From Solirubrobacterales bacterium (GTDB taxonomy: Bacteria > Actinomycetota > Thermoleophilia > Solirubrobacterales > Solirubrobacteraceae): 64,000 nucleotides of DNA. Position 1 is the stretch's first letter, and each line of letters opens with the position of its first letter. Position numbers and translations under genes: made by a program. Where the stretch lies: NCBI GenBank assembly GCA_026392255.1, contig JAPLCJ010000047.1, positions 124,001 to 188,000 of the forward strand, in the 5' to 3' direction. This document shows, in pieces, positions 1-7,961 of the stretch. The notes beneath the pieces are model-generated. The model did no database searches. It worked only from the letters and a program-made list of their open reading frames with translations, and was not told the origin of the DNA.

Positions 1-138
1 AGCCACTCGATGCGCGCAACTCGTCGACGCTTCGACGCAAATCTTCAGCGTGTCCGAATCAACGACGGTGGGACTCCTCGCAGAGTTAACGTCTGCACAC
101 GTTGCCTGAAGGCCGGCAAGGTCACTAAGGCCCGTTAG
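1..138 (+). CDS. rpmB: 50S ribosomal protein L28, 3' end (partial)
   Basis: This is the last 45 codons of a large-subunit ribosomal protein, open at the left edge and ending in TAG. The reading begins SHSMRATRRRFDANLQ, the usual L28 pattern (SHS followed by a basic stretch and F-x-x-NLQ). It contains a C-x-x-C pair (CTRC) near the C-terminus, as in zinc-binding L28 forms. It lies 12 bases upstream of a DhaL/DegV-type gene and recG, the same order (rpmB, DAK2-domain gene, recG) seen in many Gram-positive bacteria. The start and the first ~20 residues lie outside the window. Confidence 0.9.
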   Translation, partial: SHSMRATRRRFDANLQRVRINDGGTPRRVNVCTRCLKAGKVTKAR

Positions 139-150
139 AGGGCTTCTGCC

Positions 151-1809
151 TTGAGCAGAGTGTCCAAGCACGACAACTCGCTTAGCCGCTTCAGAACTGT
201 TGTTGCGGCTGCCCTAATTGAGCTTGACTCGCGACGCGAGGAGATCAACGATCTGAATGTCTTCCCGGTTGCCGATGGGGACACAGGAGACAACATGGTC
301 CGCACACTGCAGAGTGTCGTCACCGAGCTGGACCGTCTGATCGAAAAGCAAGGAGAGGGGTCACTCGACTCCGTTGGTCGAGCAGAGATCGTTGACGCTG
401 TCACCAATGCCGCCCTCCTTGGTGGGAGGGGAAACAGTGGCGTGATTCTCTCCCAGCTGATCCACGGCGCGGCCGAGGTGATGATCGACGACGACAAGCC
501 GGTTGATGCGCTGATGCTTGCCCAGGCAATGAACCGAGCTTCAGAGCAGGCTAGGCGTTCGGTCAATGAGCCACGGGAAGGGACGATTCTCACCGTGATG
601 GACGACATGGCTAAGAGCCTCCTTGCGCTGGTGGACGAGGGAGCGCCTGTTCTTCCGGATGACGTTGATGAGACAACGCAGAATGCGGCGTTGGCGACCT
701 CACTTGAGGCAGCCGTCTCAGAGGGTGATGCTTCGGTCAGGCGTGGCCCCGACCTCCTCCCAGAGCTGAACGAGTTCGGTGTTACTGCCGATGCGGGTGG
801 CTACGGGTTGGTTGTGATCTTTGCCGGCATCGTGGCGGCTCTGAAAGACGGGGTTGTCCCAGACGTTCAGCGGCACACAGCGCCTCGCGAGAAGCCTCGG
901 CCCGCATCCCACGCCTCGTCAACGTTTCAGTACTGCGTCAACTTCGCGGTGGTGGGTGAGGGGCTTGACCGTGAGGCTTTCATTCCCGAACTTGAGCGGT
1001 TGGGGGACAGCTTGATGGTTGTTGACAGCAGGACCGGGTCGGTGCTCCGCGTGCACGTCCACTCGAATGATCGTGCGGCAGTTGAGGCCCTGTTTGAGGG
1101 CAAGGGTGAGATTCGCGACATTGAGGTTGCCGACATGTTTGCTCAGATCGATGCCCGTACGCGCAGACTTCGTGATGCTCGTTCGCTTGTTCTTGCGGTC
1201 GTTGCTGGTGATTCCATGAAGGCCCTGTTTGAGCTGGACACTTCTGTTGTGGTGCTCGATGGCGGCCCCTCGCTGAATCCCTCAACGGAGGAGATTCTCG
1301 ATGCGATTCACGCAGCTCCTGTTGAGGAGATCGTGCTCCTCACCGGCTCCAGGAATGTCACCCCCGCAGCGCTCAAGGCGGCTGAGCTGAGCGGTCGCCT
1401 CGTCGAAGTCGTCGAGACGGGGACTGTTCAGGAAGGTCTGGCGATCCTCCACCACCACTACACAGCGTCCTCGGCTGCTGACAACGCCGCCTCGCTGCGC
1501 GCTGCTCTTAGCAGTGTGACTGCTGGGGGTGTTGCCCCGGCCGAGAAGGATGATCCGCAAGGCCGCTATTCAACGGGAGATGCCGTTGGATTCGTTGAAG
1601 GCGAGCTTGTTGGCTGGGGCGAGCCTGAAGCTGCTCTCGCTGGGGTCCTAGCCGCGCTACCAACTGAGGCTGAGATCGTGACCTTGCTGGAGGGCTCAAC
1701 ATCACCATTTGGCTCCGGGCTTAAGGCCAGCGTGCAGGCCCGATTCCCTGAGGTTGAGCTTCTCAACGTCGACCACCCCGGTTGGTGGCTCCTCCTCGCC
1801 GTCGAATAA
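151..1809 (+). CDS. DhaL-domain protein, fatty acid kinase A (FakA)-like
   Basis: 552-residue cytoplasmic protein of the FakA/YloV family. The N-terminal ~210 residues are a DhaL-type ATP-binding domain, shown by LNVFPVADGDTGDNM (residues 35-49), whose aspartates hold Mg-ATP, and by GGRGNSGVILSQ. The C-terminal half matches the middle and DegV-like parts of FakA. In characterised members this kinase phosphorylates fatty acid held by a FakB protein and feeds the PlsX/PlsY route; plsX is in this window at 7962, but no fakB is. The start is TTG 151 (GTG 160 is an alternative). Placement between rpmB and recG is conserved. The substrate is inferred from the family only. Confidence 0.88.
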   Translation: MSRVSKHDNSLSRFRTVVAAALIELDSRREEINDLNVFPVADGDTGDNMVRTLQSVVTELDRLIEKQGEGSLDSVGRAEIVDAVTNAALLGGRGNSGVILSQLIHGAAEVMIDDDKPVDALMLAQAMNRASEQARRSVNEPREGTILTVMDDMAKSLLALVDEGAPVLPDDVDETTQNAALATSLEAAVSEGDASVRRGPDLLPELNEFGVTADAGGYGLVVIFAGIVAALKDGVVPDVQRHTAPREKPRPASHASSTFQYCVNFAVVGEGLDREAFIPELERLGDSLMVVDSRTGSVLRVHVHSNDRAAVEALFEGKGEIRDIEVADMFAQIDARTRRLRDARSLVLAVVAGDSMKALFELDTSVVVLDGGPSLNPSTEEILDAIHAAPVEEIVLLTGSRNVTPAALKAAELSGRLVEVVETGTVQEGLAILHHHYTASSAADNAASLRAALSSVTAGGVAPAEKDDPQGRYSTGDAVGFVEGELVGWGEPEAALAGVLAALPTEAEIVTLLEGSTSPFGSGLKASVQARFPEVELLNVDHPGWWLLLAVE

Positions 1810-1856
1810 CCGATCTGGCGACCGCGGGCGTCGGCAGACTTGGCCTCCGAAGCGCC

Positions 1857-3998
1857 GTGAAGGACATCAAACCTCCCTACGCATTCGCCTCTAAACAGGC
1901 GGTTGATTCAGACCAGTTGCTGAGCGCTCCTTGGCGCTCGCCGCGGCAGGAGGAGCTGGACGCTCCTCTCGGTGTCAAAGGCCCGAAGGCAACAAAGGGA
2001 GCAGAGGCGCTGGGCTTGTTCTCGATCGGAGACCTTCTTGGCCATTTTCCGCACCGGCACGAGGATCGTGGCGAGGTTCTCTCCATTAGCGAGCTGAAGT
2101 CTGGACAGGACGCCACGATTGAGGTTGAGGTGCGTTCTGTGGAGACACGCCGCGCTTGGAAGCGCAACGGGCTGATCCTTACCGTGGCAACCGTGGCCGA
2201 CCACACGGGTCCCCTTGAGGCCGTCTGGTTTAACCAGCCTTGGGTTGGGCGATATTTGAAAGCCGGGCAGCGGCTTGTACTTCATGGTCGCTACGAGGGG
2301 AAAGCCAGGTTCCGAGTTGTCGAGCATGAGGGAGGCGGAGCTGGAGCATCAGATGTAACGACCGGAATTGTGCCTGTTCATCCAGCCGCAGATGGGCTAA
2401 CGCCCCGCAAACTCAGAGAGCTCGTGGCGTCCGCTCGCAAACTGGTTGGTGACATCACGGACCCGCTCGGCGCGCGTCTCCTCGTATCGCTCGGGATGCC
2501 GGACAGGCCCGCGGCAATCGACGCAATCCACTTCCCGCGGACAGAGTCTGACTACGAGGTCGCGCGGCGCAGATTGGCGTTTGACGAGCTGTTGGGGCTG
2601 CAGCTGGACCTTCTGGGTCGGCGGCTGAGGCGGGATGGCGCGGCGCCGGCTCCTGTGATCGCAGGAGACGAGTCGATCTCCTCTAGTTGGGTTGAGTCGC
2701 TCCCTTTCACGCTTACTGGGGACCAAGTAGCGGCCGTCGAGACAATCACAGCCGAATTAGCAAGTGAAACGCCGATGACGCGGCTGCTGATGGGAGAAGT
2801 TGGCTCTGGCAAGACTGTCGTTGCTGTTCACGGGCTGCTCAGAGCAGTGGAAGCTGGCCATCAAGGGATGCTGATGGCCCCAACTGAGACGCTCGCTAGT
2901 CAGCACCTACGTAGCCTCGAAAAGCTCCTAGCCGGGACACCAGTTTCTTTCTCTCTCCTTACTGGCTCGACGTCGGCCGCTCAGCGTCGAGAGACTCTGG
3001 ACCGGTTTGAGTCAGGTGAGCTGTCAATCCTGATCGGGACCCACGCGCTGCTTGAGCCGGACGTCCTGCCGGCCCGCCTCGGTCTCTGCGTGGTGGATGA
3101 GCAACATCGCTTCGGGGTCAGACAGAGAGAGCGCCTGTCGTCCAAGGGGCCAGAAGGCAAACAGCCCCATGTACTTCACATGACAGCTACTCCCATTCCG
3201 CGCACGCTGGCGCTAGCGGCTTATGGGGACTTGCAAACGTTGAGCATCAGAGAACTGCCGTCAGGGCGGCAGCCGGTGGCAACCCACATCGTTGAAGGTG
3301 CTGCTGCTCGTGCCCGCGCGTACGAGCGAATTCGCGAGGAGGTGGCTGCGGGCGGGCGGGCGTTCGTGGTCTGTCCGCTGGTTGAGGCCTCGGAGGCACT
3401 TGAGGCCAGCGCAGCTACTGAGGAGTACGAGCGACTGGCGGATGGCCCACTTAAGGGTCTCCGTTTGGGCCTGCTCCACGGGAGGATGACTTCCGCTGAG
3501 AAGGAGGCCGCGATGAGCGCGTTCTCAGCTGGTGAGACCGAGGTCCTCGTGTCGACGACTGTCATCGAGGTCGGTGTTGATGTGCCCGAGGCCACGGTCA
3601 TGATGGTGGAGAACGCCGAGCGCTTTGGTCTTGCTCAGCTCCATCAGCTCCGTGGCAGGATTGGACGGGGTCCCGGCGGTGGCATCTGCCTTCTGTGCGG
3701 GGCCAAGACTGCCCGGCGTCTTGTCGCGATGGAGGAGAGCTCCGACGGATTCGTGCTCGCAGAGCTCGACCTTGAGTTAAGAGGAGAGGGAGAACTGACG
3801 GGAGTAAGGCAGTCAGGACTGCCCCGGCTGAAGGCGGCATCCCTTCCCGGTGACCTTGAGATTCTCGAGCAGGCAAACAGAGTCGCCAAGGAAATTCTGG
3901 GAGATGACCCAAATCTTCTTTCGCCTGGGAACTGCATGCTTGGATTGCTCGTAGCGGACTCAGCCTCGGATCTGGCGCCTGACAGGATCGTGGCCTAA
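1857..3998 (+). CDS. recG: ATP-dependent DNA helicase RecG
   Basis: Replication-fork regression and Holliday-junction helicase. The N-terminal wedge/OB region is followed by the helicase core. Counting from the longer TTG 1782 start, Walker A GEVGSGKT is at residues 338-345, the DEQH box at 439-442 (DEQH rather than DEAH is usual in RecG), then TATPIPRTLA and a C-terminal domain with the RGRIGRG arginine motif. GTG 1857 gives 713 residues and clears the fakA-like stop. TTG 1782 or GTG 1785 would give 738 or 737 residues, and the extra ~25 residues look non-conserved. Function is secure; the start is not. Confidence 0.96.
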   Translation: MKDIKPPYAFASKQAVDSDQLLSAPWRSPRQEELDAPLGVKGPKATKGAEALGLFSIGDLLGHFPHRHEDRGEVLSISELKSGQDATIEVEVRSVETRRAWKRNGLILTVATVADHTGPLEAVWFNQPWVGRYLKAGQRLVLHGRYEGKARFRVVEHEGGGAGASDVTTGIVPVHPAADGLTPRKLRELVASARKLVGDITDPLGARLLVSLGMPDRPAAIDAIHFPRTESDYEVARRRLAFDELLGLQLDLLGRRLRRDGAAPAPVIAGDESISSSWVESLPFTLTGDQVAAVETITAELASETPMTRLLMGEVGSGKTVVAVHGLLRAVEAGHQGMLMAPTETLASQHLRSLEKLLAGTPVSFSLLTGSTSAAQRRETLDRFESGELSILIGTHALLEPDVLPARLGLCVVDEQHRFGVRQRERLSSKGPEGKQPHVLHMTATPIPRTLALAAYGDLQTLSIRELPSGRQPVATHIVEGAAARARAYERIREEVAAGGRAFVVCPLVEASEALEASAATEEYERLADGPLKGLRLGLLHGRMTSAEKEAAMSAFSAGETEVLVSTTVIEVGVDVPEATVMMVENAERFGLAQLHQLRGRIGRGPGGGICLLCGAKTARRLVAMEESSDGFVLAELDLELRGEGELTGVRQSGLPRLKAASLPGDLEILEQANRVAKEILGDDPNLLSPGNCMLGLLVADSASDLAPDRIVA

Positions 3999-3999
3999 C

Positions 4000-4545
4000 T
4001 TGGCGAGCTTGAGGATCATTGCCGGAACGCATGGTGGGCGCAGAATCCAGGTTCCGGCGGGGACCGCTACCCGGCCGACAGGTGAGCGTGTGCGCGAGGC
4101 AGTCTTCTCGAGCCTTGGCGATATTGCTGGCTTCAACGTGCTTGATCTCTTCGCTGGGTCTGGGGCTTTCGGGCTTGAGGCCGTCTCAAGGGGAGCCCTT
4201 GGCTCGGTACTTGTCGATAGTTCCAATAAGGCGGTGACATGCATCGAAGCCAACATCGGTTCGCTCAGTTTGGGCGGGCAGGTCAGCGTGGTCAAATCAG
4301 ATTGGAGAAAAGCGCTTGGGGCACTAGACAAGGAGGGGAAGAAATTTGACCTAGTGGTAGTTGATCCGCCATGGGCTGAGGTCGGCGAGGTTGGACCTCA
4401 ACTGGCCGGGTTGCTGAGACCCATTCTGGCCGAGTCGGCCACCGTGGTGTGCGAGAGTGGGGTCAAGGACCCCATGGAGGTTGACCTCCCGCTTGTGCGC
4501 GAGAAGCGCTACGGCGATACCCTAATTCGAGTTCATGGCTCCTGA
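4000..4545 (+). CDS. rsmD: 16S rRNA (guanine966-N2)-methyltransferase RsmD
   Basis: 181-residue SAM-dependent methyltransferase that modifies G966 of 16S rRNA. It begins LRIIAGTHGGRRI, the typical RsmD opening, has the SAM-binding VLDLFAGSGAFGLEA segment, and the catalytic DPPW motif at residues 122-125. The start is TTG 4000 (TTG 4009 also possible), immediately after the recG stop. The end overlaps coaD by 11 bases, the common rsmD-coaD pair, so co-transcription and translational coupling are expected. Confidence 0.95.
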   Translation: MASLRIIAGTHGGRRIQVPAGTATRPTGERVREAVFSSLGDIAGFNVLDLFAGSGAFGLEAVSRGALGSVLVDSSNKAVTCIEANIGSLSLGGQVSVVKSDWRKALGALDKEGKKFDLVVVDPPWAEVGEVGPQLAGLLRPILAESATVVCESGVKDPMEVDLPLVREKRYGDTLIRVHGS

Positions 4546-5032
4546 CAACCGCATAGCGATCTGTCCCGGTTCATACGATCCCGTAACAAACGGGCATCTG
4601 GATGTAATCGAGCGCGCCTCAGCAATCTTCGACGAGGTCGTAGTGGCTGTGGTCAACCTCTCCGTCCGTAAGTCCAAGGCGCTGTTTGGGATCGATGAAC
4701 GAATTGCCTTTATTCAAGAGGCGACTGCTCATCACGGGAACGTTGTCGTTGAGCCTTTCTCAACACTGGTTGTGGACTTCGCGCGTAAGCGTGGCGCCAA
4801 GGCCGTCGTCAAGGGGCTCCGAGCAATCTCGGACTTTGAATATGAGTTTGAGATGAACCAGCTCAACCGACTTCAGGCACCCGATATCGAGTCGCTCTAC
4901 CTGATGGCGTCCCCCAAGTACAGTTTCATTAGTTCGAGCGGCATCAAAGAATTGGCAACATTCGGCGGGAAGATTGACGGACTTGTGCCACCTCGGGTGG
5001 CAGAACGCTTGCAGGAAGAACTTTCCCGCTAG
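4535..5032 (+). CDS. coaD: Phosphopantetheine adenylyltransferase
   Basis: 165-residue enzyme that transfers AMP from ATP to 4'-phosphopantetheine to give dephospho-CoA, the penultimate CoA step. The nucleotidyltransferase TNGH motif is at residues 18-21 within PGSYDPVTNGH, and the C-terminal ISSSGIKEL matches the ISSS/T-x-x-K/R motif. Length is normal for the family (about 160). ATG 4535 lies inside the end of rsmD. CoA links to the downstream plsX/acpP lipid genes. Confidence 0.97.
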   Translation: MAPDNRIAICPGSYDPVTNGHLDVIERASAIFDEVVVAVVNLSVRKSKALFGIDERIAFIQEATAHHGNVVVEPFSTLVVDFARKRGAKAVVKGLRAISDFEYEFEMNQLNRLQAPDIESLYLMASPKYSFISSSGIKELATFGGKIDGLVPPRVAERLQEELSR

Positions 5033-5068
5033 AAACAGCAACACTTTCCACAGCGAAAGGAAGCCCAC

Positions 5069-5530
5069 ATGGATGTTCTCGTATTGATTGACAAGTTGGA
5101 CGATCTCGTCCACAACGCCAAGCAGGTTCCACTCACGGATCAAGTGCGTGTTGATAAGGAGGAGATCTACGATCTCCTTGATCAGATGCGTGCCACGATC
5201 CCTGAAGAGATCAAGCAAGCTCGGTGGATCGTCAAGGAACGCCAGGAGATGCTGGCCGAGGCCAAGCGTGAGGCTGAACGAATTTTGACTGAGGCACGTG
5301 AGCGACAGGATCAGCTCATTGCCGAGCAGGAGGTAACGCGTGAAGCTGAGCGTGCCGCCGAGGACATCGTTGAGGACGCAAGAGCCCGCGAGCGCGAGAT
5401 TCGTCTCGGTGCTGAGGACTACGCGGATGACGTTCTGCACAACCTCGAGGACAACCTCACCAAATTTATTGCTGCAGTTCAGCGTGGTCGCGATCGGCTT
5501 GCCGGTCGGGACGATCACCGCGAAGACTGA
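5069..5530 (+). CDS. DivIVA-like coiled-coil septation protein (SepIVA-like)
   Basis: 153-residue, highly charged, almost wholly helical protein. It opens with MDVLVLIDKLDDLVHNAKQ and continues as heptad-like Glu/Lys/Ala stretches from about residue 50 to 145, with no membrane segment or signal peptide. This matches the short DivIVA-domain proteins of actinobacteria related to mycobacterial SepIVA (Rv2927c), which sits beside DUF177 and rnc; both genes follow here. In mycobacteria SepIVA acts in septation and cell-envelope growth; that role here is inference. A Shine-Dalgarno-like AAAGGAAG lies at 5056-5063, 5 bases before ATG 5069. Confidence 0.75.
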   Translation: MDVLVLIDKLDDLVHNAKQVPLTDQVRVDKEEIYDLLDQMRATIPEEIKQARWIVKERQEMLAEAKREAERILTEARERQDQLIAEQEVTREAERAAEDIVEDARAREREIRLGAEDYADDVLHNLEDNLTKFIAAVQRGRDRLAGRDDHRED

Positions 5531-5539
5531 CCACTGATT

Positions 5540-5558
5540 TTGGGACCGCGGGTCCCAA
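5540..5558 (+). terminator. Hairpin after sepIVA-like gene (no U tract)
   Basis: A perfect 8-bp inverted repeat, TTGGGACC (5540-5547) and GGTCCCAA (5551-5558), with loop GCG. It lies in the 58-base gap between the sepIVA-like gene and the acyl-CoA synthetase. No T run follows on either strand, so it may be a weak terminator or an RNA-stabilising stem. Confidence 0.5.
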
Positions 5559-5573
5559 TAAGTGCAGCGGCTG

Positions 5574-5579
5574 TAGATT
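5574..5579 (+). promoter_or_regulatory. -10 box TAGATT of acyl-CoA synthetase gene
   Basis: TANNNT hexamer ending 9 bases before ATG 5589. The transcript would start within a few bases of the start codon. No convincing -35 box is visible. Confidence 0.45.
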
Positions 5580-5588
5580 TCGCTCGAC

Positions 5589-7199
5589 ATGAGTGAACTC
5601 TCCGAACGCCTGCAGGGAACCTTTGTCGCGATCTCGACGCTTCGCTCGTCGGGCCTGATCGGACTTGAGCGTCCCGACCGAGCGATCAAGGCAGCAGGAG
5701 CGCTGAAGAAGTTTGGTCCGACCCCTGCGGCCGCGATTGCTGCTGCGGGTGTGCGGCATCCAGATGCGCTCGCAGTAATAGACGATCGCGGAGTGCACAC
5801 TTGGCGCGAGATCTCAGATCGTGCTGATGCGCTCGCCCGCGCTCTGGCTAGCCGAGGCGTCACAGCGGAATCCGGCGTCGGCGTGATGCTGCGTGACCAG
5901 GCTGACTTTCTTGTTTCCGTGGGAGCCATCGCGAGGATTGGCGCTGACCTTGTGCTGCTGAACACGTCCTTCGCGGCGCCACAGGTTGAAGGTGTCGTTG
6001 AGCGCGAAGGCGTGTCAACACTGATCTACGACCTTGAGTTCGACGATGTGGTTTCAGGCGTCAAGATCACCGGCTCCAAGGTGATTGCGTGGGGAGCGGG
6101 CGATGCATCAGGAAGAGACAGCATTGACTCCCTTGTCGCGACGGCCCCGTCAGCACAGCCACCGGTCCCAGAGTCACCAGGACGGACGGTCATTCTGACT
6201 TCGGGGACGACCGGCACGCCAAAGGGGGCCAAGCGAGGCAAGCCACCGTCAATTCTCGACATGGCGTCACTCTTGGACAAGATCCCGCTCAAGACAGGCG
6301 AAGTGACAGTCATTGCGGCTCCGCTGTTTCATTCGTGGGGCTTTGTGCACCTCAGCGTGGCGACGGCGTTGGGATCAACCATGGTTCTGCGGCGCCGGTT
6401 CAATCCCGCTCAGGTTGTGGAAGACATCAATCGGTTCGACGCGTCCGCTCTAGTTGTTGTGCCCGTGATGCTCAAGCGCATCCTTGATCTCACAGAAGCC
6501 GAACGCGCAGTGGCTGCTGGAACGCTGAGGATCATTGCGGCCAGTGGTTCAGCTCTCTCGTCGGAGCTTGGCACCCGCGCGATGGATCAGTACGGACCCG
6601 TTCTGCACAACCTCTACGGATCAACAGAGGTGGCCTGGGCGACTATCGCCACTCCAGAGGATCTGCTGGCAGCGCCCGGTTGTGCTGGCCGGCCGCCGCG
6701 CGGCGTGACCGTAAAGCTTGTTGATGAAGAGGGTGTAGAGGTTGCCGAGGGTGAGCGCGGCCGAATCTTTGTTGGCAATGAGATGTTGTTTGAGGGCTAC
6801 ACGGGTGGCGGGGGCAAGGAAGTCCTAAAGGGCCTGATGAGCACCGGGGATGTAGGCCGGTTTGATGAAGGTGGCCGGCTCTTTGTCGAGGGGCGCGACG
6901 ACGACATGATCGTCTCAGGTGGAGAGAACGTCTTCCCCGAAGAGGTGGAGGATTGTCTGAACTCACACGAGTCGGTCAAGGATTCTGCCGTTGTTGGCGT
7001 GCCAGATGAGGAATTCGGACAGCGGTTGCGAGCGGCCGTTGTTATAGAGGCCGGAAGTAAGACGACTGCCCATGATCTGACGGCCCATGTGAAGGCTGAG
7101 CTTGCCCGGTACAAGGTTCCACGCGAGATCATTTTCTTGGACGAATTGCCACGTACGGCGACGGGGAAGATCCTTCGTCGCCGAATCATCGAGCTCTGA
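5589..7199 (+). CDS. Acyl-CoA synthetase / AMP-dependent ligase (FadD-like)
   Basis: 536-residue member of the ANL superfamily; it activates a carboxylic acid (probably a fatty acid) with ATP and CoA. The P-loop-like ILTSGTTGTPKGAKRG, the YGSTEV motif, the STGDVGRFDEGG hinge-side segment and the C-terminal lysine in RTATGKILRR are all present, so the enzyme looks active. The chain length preferred cannot be read from sequence. It sits alone between the sepIVA-like gene and DUF177, which are usually adjacent in actinobacteria, and has its own -10 box, so it looks inserted into an old cluster but is thematically close to plsX/acpP. Confidence 0.9.
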   Translation: MSELSERLQGTFVAISTLRSSGLIGLERPDRAIKAAGALKKFGPTPAAAIAAAGVRHPDALAVIDDRGVHTWREISDRADALARALASRGVTAESGVGVMLRDQADFLVSVGAIARIGADLVLLNTSFAAPQVEGVVEREGVSTLIYDLEFDDVVSGVKITGSKVIAWGAGDASGRDSIDSLVATAPSAQPPVPESPGRTVILTSGTTGTPKGAKRGKPPSILDMASLLDKIPLKTGEVTVIAAPLFHSWGFVHLSVATALGSTMVLRRRFNPAQVVEDINRFDASALVVVPVMLKRILDLTEAERAVAAGTLRIIAASGSALSSELGTRAMDQYGPVLHNLYGSTEVAWATIATPEDLLAAPGCAGRPPRGVTVKLVDEEGVEVAEGERGRIFVGNEMLFEGYTGGGGKEVLKGLMSTGDVGRFDEGGRLFVEGRDDDMIVSGGENVFPEEVEDCLNSHESVKDSAVVGVPDEEFGQRLRAAVVIEAGSKTTAHDLTAHVKAELARYKVPREIIFLDELPRTATGKILRRRIIEL

Positions 7200-7203
7200 C
7201 GGC

Positions 7204-7209
7204 TACTCT
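7204..7209 (+). promoter_or_regulatory. -10 box TACTCT of DUF177 gene
   Basis: TACTCT ends exactly 6 bases before ATG 7216, the geometry expected if transcription begins on the A of the start codon (leaderless mRNA). Confidence 0.55.
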
Positions 7210-7215
7210 CGCAGC

Positions 7216-7737
7216 ATGACTGCGACCGCTGATGAGCCGTTCGACCTAGGAGCCCTGCTGCTCGTCCCCGGTGAGGGGAAGCGTCTCGATCTGACGGCTG
7301 ATGTGGGTGAGATCGAGCTAGGCGGCAACGTCTACCGAGTTACGGGGCAACCTGTTCCAGTCCGGGTTGACCTCTCTCGGACTGTTGGTGATGGGTGGGC
7401 CTTCCGTTTGGCCGCCAGCGTTGATCTCGAGGGTCCTTGCACTAGGTGCTTGGCTCCCGCTGCACCACATTTGGACGTAGAGGCACGCGAGGCCAGTAGG
7501 CCTGGTGGCGGAGAGGATCTGCAATGTCCTTACCTGCTCGAGGACGATCTGCTCGACGTCTCAGCCTGGCTACGCGACTCGATTGTCCTCAACCTTCCCA
7601 GCTCGATTCTCTGTCACGGCAAGTGCCCCGGGCTATGTGAGGAGTGCGGTGTGCGGCTCGCAACTGCTGGCCCCGACCATTTTCACGAGAAGCCACCTGA
7701 CCCCCGCTGGGCGGCGCTTCGTGACCTCGAGCCGTGA
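7216..7737 (+). CDS. DUF177 / YceD family protein
   Basis: 173-residue protein of the YceD family, nearly always encoded just before rpmF and linked in other bacteria to 23S rRNA maturation or accumulation. Four conserved cysteines are visible in two places: CTRC in the middle, and C-x3-C-x3-C-x2-C (CHGKCPGLCEEC) near the C-terminus, as expected for a metal-binding member. ATG 7216 is chosen because MTATADEPFDLG opens the family domain and because the TACTCT box is correctly placed; a longer frame to 7102 would run into the previous gene. rpmF follows after 32 bases. Confidence 0.85.
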   Translation: MTATADEPFDLGALLLVPGEGKRLDLTADVGEIELGGNVYRVTGQPVPVRVDLSRTVGDGWAFRLAASVDLEGPCTRCLAPAAPHLDVEAREASRPGGGEDLQCPYLLEDDLLDVSAWLRDSIVLNLPSSILCHGKCPGLCEECGVRLATAGPDHFHEKPPDPRWAALRDLEP

Positions 7738-7754
7738 TTTTCTGCCGGCACTGG

Positions 7755-7760
7755 TAGGCT
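7755..7760 (+). promoter_or_regulatory. -10 box TAGGCT of rpmF
   Basis: TAGGCT ends 9 bases before ATG 7770. The same hexamer precedes the nfeD-like gene, argG, folD, the small minus-strand gene at 24274 and tRNA-Cys. Confidence 0.45.
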
Positions 7761-7769
7761 CCATGAACC

Positions 7770-7946
7770 ATGGCAGTCCCGAAACAAAAACAGTCGCACT
7801 CGCGAACCGCGAAACGTCGCGCTCAGCATCGTGCTGCAGTTCCAACAGTTGCCTCCTGCACCTCGTGCGGAGCACCTCGGGTTCCCCATCGGGTCTGTCC
7901 CTCCTGCGGCACCTACGGTGGCCGTCAGGTAATCACCAACTCCTGA
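7770..7946 (+). CDS. rpmF: 50S ribosomal protein L32
   Basis: 58-residue ribosomal protein beginning MAVPKQKQSHSRTAKRRAQH, the standard L32 opening. Zinc-ribbon cysteines C30-x-x-C33 and C43-x-x-C46 are intact, so this is the zinc-binding (C+) form. Length is normal. It lies between DUF177 and plsX, the usual yceD-rpmF-plsX order. The plsX frame opens directly behind the rpmF stop. Confidence 0.97.
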   Translation: MAVPKQKQSHSRTAKRRAQHRAAVPTVASCTSCGAPRVPHRVCPSCGTYGGRQVITNS

Positions 7947-7961
7947 TCGGAGCCCTTCCAG

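Noticed and set aside
4760-5965. 401-codon open frame on the minus strand opposite coaD, the sepIVA-like gene and the ligase
   Set aside because: It is the antisense of three well-supported genes; its composition (Ser/Arg rich, then Leu rich) changes at the gene borders underneath and no motif is seen.
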